Assembly: GCF_964340395.1 (NCBI RefSeq)
Contig: NC_135552.1
Span: 20,202,181 to 20,266,180 of the forward strand
DNA from: Glandiceps talaboti
Taxonomy: Eukaryota > Hemichordata > Enteropneusta > Spengelidae
Length of the DNA stretch: 64,000 bases
Reading direction: 5' to 3'
The notes under the pieces are model-generated. The model had not been told where the DNA came from and did not search any database. It was given only the letters and a program-made list of their open reading frames with translations. Both the position numbers and the translations under genes were made by a program. Shown here piece after piece: positions 54,101 to 64,000 of this stretch; position 1 is the stretch's first letter, and every line of letters starts with the position of its first letter.

Positions 54101-55492
54101 GATCGTTGGAAGAAGTCCTACAAGTACAACCTTCACTGCAGCCCAGACGTTCATGTATGCAAATAGCGTATTATTGCTGTTCCAATTAGCATTCACACTC
54201 CTCTAGACCAATCAGGCACTATTCCTAAGGTGCGCCCATGGAAGTACCATGGTGCGCCCAGAGCTAGCCGACTGTTGGTGGCTCTCTACACGAAAAACAA
54301 AAACTCATTTGAATTTTTCTTACTTTTCTTTTTGTTTTGTTTCGCCCCTCTTCGGTTTTCAAAGATCACAGTGTCATGTCGCAGTACAACTGCATGTTTT
54401 CCATGCTGCATGTAATTAACTACTCAACTGTATGTTGACGAGTATACTTCCTCAATAGACGTGTGTCTTTTTTCTCTCCTTTTTTTTTACCATGTTTACA
54501 ATATAGTCCGAAATCAGGTGTATTGAATCTAATCCTCGTACTAAAATTTGAATGCATTCTCGAATAAAAGAAAGATTATCTAAGGTTATTGTTGTGTTCT
54601 GCCGAGAATTCTTTAAAAGTAGCTAAATAAATGTTATTTTGTCGTGCAGATTACAAATTAAATTGTAATACACAGTCCTTACCAGACAAGACCCGTCCAC
54701 ACATTCAACTGAAGATTCTGGTCAGCAGAACGTGTGGGGCGCCGCCAACGACTGTACCTGAAACACCTCCGCAAAGACCGGTAGTCTATATAAACATGCC
54801 ACTATCATGACCAGCTACTATACTAAGTGTACCTTCGCCATACCGCTAGTGTTACCTGGAGCCCTGACCTCGAAAATCACCCACAATTCCCCAGCTTGCG
54901 AAGGGGTCATAAGGGTTTTGGGGGTTCAAAACCTCATATTGTTTAGGGGCAGGGATGGTTATTTTTTGTTTAGTAGGTCAGAATTATACATCACTCTGGT
55001 TGTGGCTTATCTCCGGATCAGGGTACGTCTCCGGAGTACGTCGAGGCGTGTGTTTTCATTAACTTTAATACTTACGCGGACATACAAATATGTTCCTAAT
55101 TATCGAAGTACAAAAAATATTTTCAACTTTGATTTACAATGAAATAGTAAAGACAATCGTATGAATTTATCTTGACGAATTCTCCAGCAAGATAGCCCGT
55201 TTGTGCAATGCAATGAGAAACCATGGCACATCAGTGGTGAAACGTTCTAACAACGTAACACAAATATTCAAATTGGTGCATGTAAAGCCGTAACAACAGT
55301 TTTCAACTACATGCAAACATCTAAATGATAAAAATGACACATGTATAATCACAAGTCAACTGTAGTCTAGTGGTAAAGTTTCTGTATACCAATCCAACGG
55401 TTTTATCTATGTCTAGTAAACGGATGGGAGACAAGTAGAAGAAATTACATAGACACAAATTAATCCAAATTCTCTAATTACCAACTACTCAT

Positions 55493-55786
55493 TGTCAGAC
55501 TCAAATAAGTTGCTCAGTGTGGGACACTAATGATATGCTCAGTGTCAGACACAAATAAGTCACTCAGTGTCAGACTCAATTTAGACGCTCAGTGTCGGAC
55601 TCAAACAAGTTGCTCAGTGTCAGACACAAATTAGATGCTCAGTGTCAGACTCAAATAAGTTGCTCAGTGTTGGACACAAATAAGTTGCTCAGTGTCGGAC
55701 ACAATTTAGATGCTCAGTGTCGGACTCAACAAAAGTTCCTCAGTGTCAGACACAAATTAGATGCTCAGTGTCGGACACAAAATTAT
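55493..55786 (+). repeat. 25-bp tandem repeat (about 12 units)
   Basis: CTCAGTGTC(A/G)GAC(A/T)CAAAT followed by AAGTTG or TAGATG, at a regular 25-bp period. Confidence 0.9.
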
Positions 55787-56148
55787 TAGTCTAGAGGCTA
55801 TACATTGGGTAGGATCTGATATATCTTTACCCAAAGGGTAAACCAACATACATACATATGTATGTACATACTTGTAAGTATAGCATCGAGACTAAAACTT
55901 CCTCCATCTTGAGTTTCAAACTGTTTCTCACATAGAATGAACAATTTTGAACCTCAACAATTTCTCTTTCTATTCAGTGATTGTTAAACTGTTAGATAAA
56001 CAATAGCTTAACAGATACTTGATTTGTCACAGTTCCTCTATCTGATAGAGATAATATAATGGTTTTTATTAAAATAATAATGTCATCTTGGAAGTTTCAT
56101 AAGATCTCTAAATGTACACAAATGTTCTTTGATTTCTGGATAGAACAT

Positions 56149-56253
56149 ACGCGATCCTAGAAACCCTCAGTACTTTACCCCTTTCACATATTATTGGCCA
56201 AATATGTCAATATTATCGATATTTAATTATATTGTGAAACATACCTCGGGTCT
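56149..56253 (+). repeat. Dispersed repeat, partner of 3187-3300
   Basis: Begins TACGCGATCCTAGAAACCCT and ends near AAACATACCTCGGG, in the same orientation as the first copy 53 kb away. Confidence 0.5.
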
Positions 56254-57893
56254 GGTGCGAACTTCGCATCATTACATAACAGGCATGTTTAGCCTCTCCG
56301 TACATGAAGTCCGCCCTCATGAAATCAGGGACAGATTCTATCGTTTTCGTCACATCCGTGAAGTACAGTGAAAAACGAAGTTTCACATTTATAAACATCC
56401 AGATCATGCAGATGGATGGCTTGATAGACACACAATAGTCAATAAATGTCCTTATAATGATAAAATTTACTTATGTTTGTAAGGTGGGGGTGGGGTGGTT
56501 TTGGCAGTACTGTGATTTATCACAACTGCTGTTCTTGTAACGCTATTATTTCATCCTTAAGTTGAAACATTTTGCATCTGTGATATTATTGATGAAAACA
56601 GAAGAAAAATCTGAAATTGGAAGCCTGTAGAAGATATTTTTGGGAGAACAATTATCTGATCGAATTTGTCGGTAAACATCACAAAACTTGTGGTGTTGAC
56701 CTAGAATGTAAATACTACAGTCTCTGTTAAGATTGAAGTGGCGGAAGCTGTCACGACGATTTGCCAACAGTATCACGATGGCATAAGGGGTGAGGAGTTC
56801 AATGTAGGATAAACAAATAATTCTTTTGTTTAGGGGTGGGGGATTTTCAGCCATTTTAGTTCTTATCCTACAAAAAAAACGATTTTACTTTTAATGGATC
56901 TATTTGTACCCCTAAATGCAAATATGTCTAAAAGAAATGTCGTCAAATTGAGCATAGAAGAACTTTCGCTATATAGTAAACGCATAGCACTAAAATAAAG
57001 TAAAGTGTAAATAAAAGAATACTGTTTCCCCACTACATACCGACTTTGCATTCATAGCACTATATATCACTACACACTGATTTGAAATTGATTGTGCAGT
57101 GCAAAACATTTTCAATTTTGGCTAATTAAGTTAGAAGGAGGTGGGAGGGGGTCTGAGGCCGAACTAAACATTGAACTATTGATCTCGCCCCTAAGGAATC
57201 AGAGTTCAGGCACATGGACTACTATAAATGTTTACATCCTTGTATATACAAATTTATAAATATACTGTTAGAATTCATTGTTTTACCTCACAGGCACTTG
57301 TGACTTTTCAGCATCTAATAAATAATCGGTAATATTTCTTTGACAGATCGGTGATACGATACAGTAACGGGATACTTTGCTTCCGACGAGACACACTGCA
57401 CGATACCATCGGTGTATCTAAACATAGCATCACCAAATTTATTGTGTTTTGATTACTAGAGATAAATACTTAGTAATATTATCATCTGTGCCCTTTCACC
57501 GCAGACCCTGGTATGATCTCGCGTGATTCTACTTTCCAGAGTCTACTTATATCCATCATGTCCTGGATGACTGTGGCTCCCCCGGGTAGGTCCCTGCATG
57601 GATAGCATTCGTGCACTGATTTGGAGCCCAGAATAGTCACCGTTGTTTGATTTATTTAGAGAAAGACACTAAAGAGTGTACTTTCATTATAAGGTTTATT
57701 TTACCTATCAAAATTCAATTACATTGTATTATTCGTGAAGTTACATGTTCAAAAGAGGCTCCCACACGCCCCTCTTTCCCCTCTCCATCGCTGCATGCCC
57801 CTCTCCATGACTGCTACTTCCTGGCCCCCTTCACTGGGTCTCACAAACACATGTCACGCATTGTATGGTAACGTCATCTACGGAATTTGATTT

Positions 57894-58382
57894 GAGCCTT
57901 CAGTAATTTCAAGAGGAAGTGGGTCTTACAGGAGTAAAACGGAAACAGTTGGGTAAGATATTATTAAAGGATGTTCTTGTGGAGATGTTGAGATGTCGGG
58001 AGTAAGAGTGTGCCCGTTTGCTCATCTAGGCCCCGTCTAGTGTATGGGAGTTAACGTTCTAGCTATCAGCCACAGCCAATGAGATCGAACACAGGTACTG
58101 AATGATGCAGTGGTGGGTATTGGTAAATAAACAATGCCTTTAAAACTTTCAACATGGTGGCAGCGGTGGGATTAATTCCTTTAAATAATTGATTTTGTGA
58201 CTTTTCCATGTCTGACAGCATTTAAACCATGTTTTGAAATATTTCAATACTAATAATAGGTAATGCTTTAGAGAAAGGAAATTGAGGGAGGGTCACTTTT
58301 TAGCACGACGGAATTGGGGGAGGTTCATATCTTACGTGACAGCCCAGGCCTGACCCCCTTTTGTAATTACTGAAGGCTCCCT
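57894..58382. mobile_element. Non-autonomous DNA transposon with GGGAGCCTTCA ends, copy 3
   Basis: About 489 bp. Left end GAGCCTTCAGTAATTTCAAG (first bases lost); right end TGTAATTACTGAAGGCTCCC. The interior matches copy 1 (11580-12050). This copy lies outside the ADH cluster, so the family moved independently of the gene duplication. Confidence 0.65.
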
Positions 58383-58990
58383 TAGAACAATCGAACAGTT
58401 GGTAATTTACAGCCCATACTTATTTACATACTATAGATCTATCATCGATACTTAATTGAAAGACATGGAGGAAGGCTTTCACATTTGACTTGCCTCAATA
58501 ACTTGAGTTGATTTACCCATAGATCTTCAGTGGAGAGGACACTCCAAGGTCTATAAATTACCCGGCAAGTCTGGGGGGGGGGGGGTGGTTGTTGTTTTTG
58601 TTGTTTTTTTGTTTTTAATTTTTAAATTTTTTTTTTAATTTCATAACCAAAAAGAAAGAACAATTACAAAGTCAACCAAGGGAAAGAAAGTAAAGCCCGG
58701 CAAGTCTGTTTAACATTGGACTTCAGTGGTGTTGCCTGGTTTTAAATGTATTCTGCAGATTAAAATACATTATATATTACATTTATCTAACGTAAAGTTT
58801 AAACTTTCGTATAAACCTTACAGGATAGTTTTTGTGTGTTTTTACTTAAGTTTAAACTTTCTTATAAACCTTATTTAACTGTTAATACGGTAGTTTATAT
58901 ATTTACAAGACAGTAGTTTGTCTTAGCACCAAATACTTACTGCAGAAAATCCAATGAAGAAATGTAGTTTTCTTAACGGATGCAATAAAG

Positions 58991-59074
58991 ATTCTATTCT
59001 ATTCTATTCTATTCTATTCTATTCTATTCTATTCTATTCTATTCTATTCTATTCTATTCTATTCTATTCTATTC
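58991..59074. repeat. (TTCTA)n microsatellite
   Basis: About 17 units of ATTCT, the same motif as in the ADH spacers. Confidence 0.97.
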
Positions 59075-59315
59075 ATATGAATAAACTACCACATGTAATT
59101 ATTATTAGTTTTAAAATCACATAAATATTTGAGCTCATTGACATTTAAAAAATAATTATTATGATTATGAGATATATACGATGATAAACATTGCAATTTA
59201 GAATAATTGACTTATGAAGACAACGACCCGATTTATCTTGTCATCCTATCGGGCAATGACTTATAAAACTAACTTAACATGTGTGTACAGCTGCTCCTCT
59301 GCACAAAGGTATGGC

Positions 59316-60870
59316 CACAGGGTAAAGGACCAATGATCAATTTTGTACTCGCGATTTTCCGGATTTCTAATATTATTTTCTGTACATTCCAAATAAAGTT
59401 TTAAATACTGTTTCCTCTTACTGTTTTTTTCTTCTATTTCCTACCTGATATCAATGTCTTATCTGAGTTTATCAGCTTTGCATTAATTAGTAGCTTGCTA
59501 GAACAAACTCACTATTTGCCCAAATTAACGCATTATGCCGTGAGTGTAAACATCTACTGATCCGACTAAATGGTAATACACGGAAAGGGGTGAAACTCCA
59601 AAGGGACGTGTCCAGAGGACATCCGTAAATCACCCTGCCACTTAATTTATTCATGAATTCACAAAACAACAGGAAATAAACAAATGGTAAAATCGTGCAT
59701 ATGTTATTATCATGCATATTTTTATTTCATTCTCAAATTAAAAAGCCGACGTATTTGAAGAAATGCTTGCGAAGACAGTTTTGACACGATTGAAAACCAA
59801 AAACGTCTGTCGTCTGGACAAAACAGTGTGTCGTTCATTAGGATCATGGATGTAGGATTGACATATTAAAAAACCGACGTTGTCCAAGGATTGCTTGCCC
59901 GCGATAGATATTCACGATTGAAAACCAAAAATGTCTATCGTGAAAAATGTAGCATGGGTGATATATTTAAAAGCCGACGTATTCGAAGAAATACTTGCAT
60001 GATAGATATTCACGATTGAAAACCAAAAATGTCCCCAAAATGTAACCCGTGCAGCGCAGAATGATCGACATTTTCGAAAATAGAACGTCGTCGCGTCGTT
60101 TGGTACATGATAGGACTTTTGGTTTTTATTAAATAGTGCGAAAACGTCACAAAAATGAGGGAAATGTAGGACGAAACTCAAAAATGAAAAAGTATTGACT
60201 TCTGTGCAGTGTTTCATGAGTGTATTTTACCCTTTTCTCCTTCCTTATGTCCCAACATTTGCTACGAAGCGAAGACAGCGATTGACAGAATGCGAGTTTA
60301 TTCCCAGAGAATCCTGGGTAATTTGTTTACAAGTTAGGCACATGTCGCCAGTAATAAACAACTCAGGGGTCAAAGGTTTCAACTTCCGACTTCCTGCTTT
60401 ACGGATGTCATCGGGACATCGTCAGTGTGTTGGCCTGGTTTCGTGTTAGGGCACTTACAGACAAGCTTCAATACTGTAACTTCATCAATGCTTCCCTTCA
60501 TTTGTACTTTAGGGATTTCTGGTTGTGGAATTACTATTTTACCGTTTGAAAGTTGGTTTCTTTGCAAATTTCTGGACACGTCCCTTTGGAGTTTCACCCC
60601 TTTCCGTGTATTACCATTTAGTCGGATCAGTAGATGTTTACACTCACGGTATAATGCGTTAATTTGGGCAAATAGTGAGTTTGTTCTAGCAAGCTACTAA
60701 TTAATGCAAAGCTGATAAACTCAGATAAGACATTGATATTAGGTAGGAAATAGAAAAAAAAAACAGTAAGAGGAAACAGTATTTAAAACTTTATTTGAAA
60801 TGTACAGAAAATAATATTAGAAATCCGGAAAATCGCGAGTACAAAATTGATCATTGGTCCTTTACCCTGT
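59316..60870. mobile_element. 1.55-kb foldback element with ~300-bp inverted ends and 8-bp target duplication
   Basis: 59316-59621 and about 60571-60870 are near-perfect reverse complements; the ends read CAGGGTAAAGGACCAATGAT. GGTATGGC lies on both sides (59308-59315 and 60871-60878), an 8-bp duplication as made by hAT or P-type transposases. The middle has three ~100-bp direct repeats (from about 59741, 59868 and 59967) with the landmarks CCGACGT and ACGATTGAAAACCAAAAA. Open frames on the two arms mirror each other; there is no transposase. Confidence 0.75.
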
Positions 60871-60968
60871 GGTATGGCTAACTATCTGACTTGTGGATTT
60901 TCATTTTGGGCTCCGTGCCAATTAATACTAAATGGTAGAGACGGTGTAAATGAACAATTTCGCACGCT

Positions 60969-60974
<6 letters not shown>

Positions 60975-61023
<49 letters not shown>

Positions 61024-61135
61024 ACATACATACATACATACATACATACATACATACATACATACATACATACATACATACATACATACATACATACATA
61101 CATACATACATACATACATACATACATACATACAT
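60975..61135. repeat. (CA)n then (CATA)n microsatellite
   Basis: About 45 bp of CA followed by about 110 bp of CATA. The open frames on both strands are repeat translation. Confidence 0.97.
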
Positions 61136-62070
61136 GTATGTAATTAATATGGCGAAATATCGTCTGGAAAATGTATATGATTTTAGACACGTGTATTTAA
61201 AAAGATAAATTAAATATAATCTCAGTGATACATATCATACAGGCCAATGTCCGATAGTTGTCCGATGTCGACATACCTCGGGAAATCAAACGCCCGGCAA
61301 TGCAAACAGACAAAATTCAGTAAAGTATGTATGTATGTATGTATGTATGTATGTATGTACGAATATTTGTACTTTTGTGACGATGCTTAGGTTACAATTT
61401 CCTTTCGTAAGCTTGTTATTTAAAAAAACAAGAATTCTTGTTCAGAACGTAAAACTTCGTTACCCTCAATTGTCGCACACTGCGTTTCTCACATCTCTTG
61501 GCGAAGATTTTATTCCAGAGCACACGTTTTTGTTGTTGTTATTTTCTGTGAAACCCGTACAGGTATGGGCAGGTATTCGATCGACACTGGTATGAATCAC
61601 GTCAGATAACTAAAAGGTCACCAGAAGTCATTGACCCCCGTCCAGCTCTCGACTTTTATCAGGTCAATCACACACATGCTGCGCGCGTTTCAGGTGTGTC
61701 ACCGTCCGTGGCGGATTATCACACCCGGCGGAGACATCAATCGACAACGTCTTTTATAAGTATGTTTGATTTACATCGAGACTGTCAATGGTTTACTCAC
61801 TTTAAGATGTGTAATCAGTTCTACAATCCCCAACCCAATATTGTTCTGTTTCTGTGTGCTTTTTTTCAAATCAAATTATCAAACAATTTTTGTTCCAAAC
61901 ACAAACTTTAAAATTGTACCTGAAATTTACGACTGCATACTTCAGTCTTTGTCAACAAATTGACCCACTATTGCCCCATTAAGATATTTGTTGTTGTTGT
62001 AAAATTATTTTGAATCCATGCCTGACACCAGATATTGCAAAATAAAACGCCAGGTGCAAACGCTCCTGTA

Positions 62071-62149
62071 TTCTGTAAGATACGACGTGCTGTGTCACCC
62101 TATCAGCTGACACTCACTGATAAGACGACACATCATATCTTGCAGACTA
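62071..62149. mobile_element. Short palindromic element, TAGACTGTAAG family, copy 4
   Basis: 79 bp, more diverged: TTCTGTAAGATACGACGTG on the left, CATATCTTGCAGACTA on the right. Confidence 0.5.
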
Positions 62150-62915
62150 TATGGAAAATAGTGCCAACATAATATTTCCAGTTTTTACCCCATGGAGTAA
62201 GATCGGCAACTTTTAAAATAAATCTACCACTGGTATCCATACCGTGGTTCGTAATCAACAGACCTTGAAATGGGCAATTTTCTAGGCTATGTGAAAAAGT
62301 GTTTTAGAAGGATCGCAAAGCTTTCAACGGAATCGTATTACCAATAGTTAATTTCTCACGGGCAAATGCAAATGAAATGTACAAATTACATACAGTATTG
62401 CATGAAATGAACAACACATTTACAATACATAGTGTCTTCAGATGTTGTGTGATCTTGACTACAGTCTAGATCGATCCTATACCGTATACCCGTCAACGTT
62501 CTCTACGGTGGAGATGAGTGTACAGTGATCGTAACAAGCTCTTCATAATCTAATGTAGTCTAGTTTCCTATATACGCATGCAATGATGCATTACGATAAC
62601 TACGTGGATAGTGATCGTTGAAAACGTCGACAGTTAAAGAACTTACTCTAAGTCTAGTCCTATTAATCCCAAGATCTCTCTTTACCGTGTAAAAAGATAA
62701 TTCGACACTACGAATTGTATATAGACATGATAGACTAACTTTGTGTAGTATTTATTTAATACGAAATTGAGAATAGAATTACTAGAACTTGTTCTGCATT
62801 ATCATTAGTACGACACGTGACTCCTAGCCGACATGAAGACTTCAAGGAATATCATTAGTTACACTATCCGCTATTCTAACTGATGTCACCGTATTTATTT
62901 TTTGAATTTACACTC

Positions 62916-63050
<135 letters not shown>

Positions 63051-64000
63051 GGTGTGAAAATATAGGATAGCGGTATAGTGTAAATAGCGATAGTCCTTGA
63101 AGTCTACAGGTAGGCTAACACAAAAAATATAACTAGTAACATTGACACTTGTGATGAACTTGACCTACCGTACTTTGAAAAGTTACAAATGATTCACTGT
63201 GATCTTGTTATCGTGGTTTACACTGCAGTTAATGTAAAAGTTCAAATTACCATTAAAATTGAATGACATCAAGCCAATGTTGGAAGTTCAAGTTCTCAAT
63301 AAAGTTGTACACTCTTTCTATTTATTGTAAATCGTTTTTACAATTGACAATTGACAAGTTATTGATCTTGGCTTTCATAAAATTGACCCCCAAAATAAAC
63401 TCATTACACGTTGTATAGCTAGTCGTAATTGTTTCACTGTGATGGCTTGTGGTTAATTGTTTATTGTAATTGTTTATTCCACCACGTATAACGATGAGCT
63501 CACGCTAATACAATCACCAAGAAAGGGCCTTGTCTGGTTTTGTGAACAATAGAGAGACAGAGCTATTAAAGAAAATACAACGAACCATTTTTTTCTGTAA
63601 TCTTATTTTCTGAATACGGTTAAAATTGGACAATGTGTAAATTTTCTATTTATATCTAATACTAGTGAAACTTGAGAAAGTTTTTCTTAGAAGACTAGTT
63701 GTAACGGGAAAGACGGGGGTGTCATCGTCCATAGGTAATGATATCATAATCTATAAGGAGAGCGAACAATGGGTCGGTTAAAACCTATAAGGAAATCAGG
63801 TATTATTGGCGTCGGCGGCATGGTCTTTTCCCCCCTGTCTAAATTTACACAGGTAGTCATAGTCTTTTAATCACATGAATATAATCCTGGGAACTGCAAA
63901 CAATGACGAAAGCACACACGTTGGTGTGAGGAAACGTTGTATATATTTGACAGGGGGGCTATGCCAAGTATTCCTATAACATACACACTGACCACATAGT

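Larger units (their letters stand above)
54197..59315. other. Region upstream of the prolyl hydroxylase, no gene seen
   Basis: The first few hundred bases should hold the hydroxylase promoter; a duplicated GGTGCGCCCA around a CCATGG palindrome is at 54229-54262. Beyond that are a 25-bp array (55493-55786), a dispersed repeat (56149-56253), a transposon relic (57894-58382) and (TTCTA)n. A plus-strand TATATAAA at 54787 precedes a 111-codon frame (54807-55142) that I do not recognise. Confidence 0.5.

Noticed and set aside
54101-54196. Upstream in-frame ATGs extending the hydroxylase by 32 residues
   Set aside because: They would put a polar stretch ahead of the signal peptide; the ATG at 54100 has A at -3 and G at +4 and begins the signal sequence directly.
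54807-55142. 111-codon plus-strand frame 13 bp after a TATATAAA
   Set aside because: No recognisable domain and no poly(A) or splice evidence; the TATA box is too close to the ATG for a normal leader.
59487-60700. Two frames on opposite strands encoding almost the same peptide
   Set aside because: They come from the two arms of the foldback element and are mirror readings, not a duplicated gene.

Overview
This is animal nuclear DNA. It is AT-rich and has split genes with GT-AG introns, poly(A) signals, many microsatellites and several families of short inverted-repeat transposons. The gene content (a collagen prolyl 3-hydroxylase and a tandem family of zinc alcohol dehydrogenases) and the repeat style suggest a marine invertebrate. 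I cannot assign a phylum from the sequence alone.

Layout. (1) 0.8-2.3 kb: a compact two-exon gene for a 71-residue membrane protein, with its own CRE, TATA box and poly(A) signal. (2) 5.6-30.3 kb: three tandem, same-strand, eight-exon zinc alcohol dehydrogenase paralogues, called here ADH-A, ADH-B and ADH-C. All three are intact, at 397, 373 and 373 residues. The spacer between A and B is homologous to the spacer between B and C. A dead copy of A's last exon lies behind B, so the duplicated unit was A-exon-8 + spacer + B. (3) 30.3-35.8 kb: intergenic DNA with small repeats. (4) 35.8-54.1 kb: a complete ten-exon prolyl 3-hydroxylase (leprecan family, 699 residues) on the minus strand, convergent with the ADH cluster. 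(5) 54.2-64 kb: no recognisable gene; tandem repeats, a transposon relic, and a 1.55 kb element with about 300-bp terminal inverted repeats.

Most notable. In ADH-B intron 1 two 70-bp direct repeats, 339 bp apart, each carry a hammerhead ribozyme core (CTGATGA, short stem, GAAA, short stem III). This is the layout of an animal retrozyme. In all three ADH genes the last ~30 nt of exon 5 and its splice donor have been amplified into a 42-bp, frame-preserving minisatellite, so each gene carries several in-phase donors and could add 14-residue blocks at the NAD-binding Asp of the Rossmann fold. A separate 31-bp minisatellite covers the exon-6 donor of the prolyl hydroxylase. The hydroxylase also ends without an ER-retention signal.

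The three ADH genes probably act on related small alcohols or aldehydes in the cytosol. The hydroxylase acts on procollagen in the ER. Nothing suggests the two loci work together.
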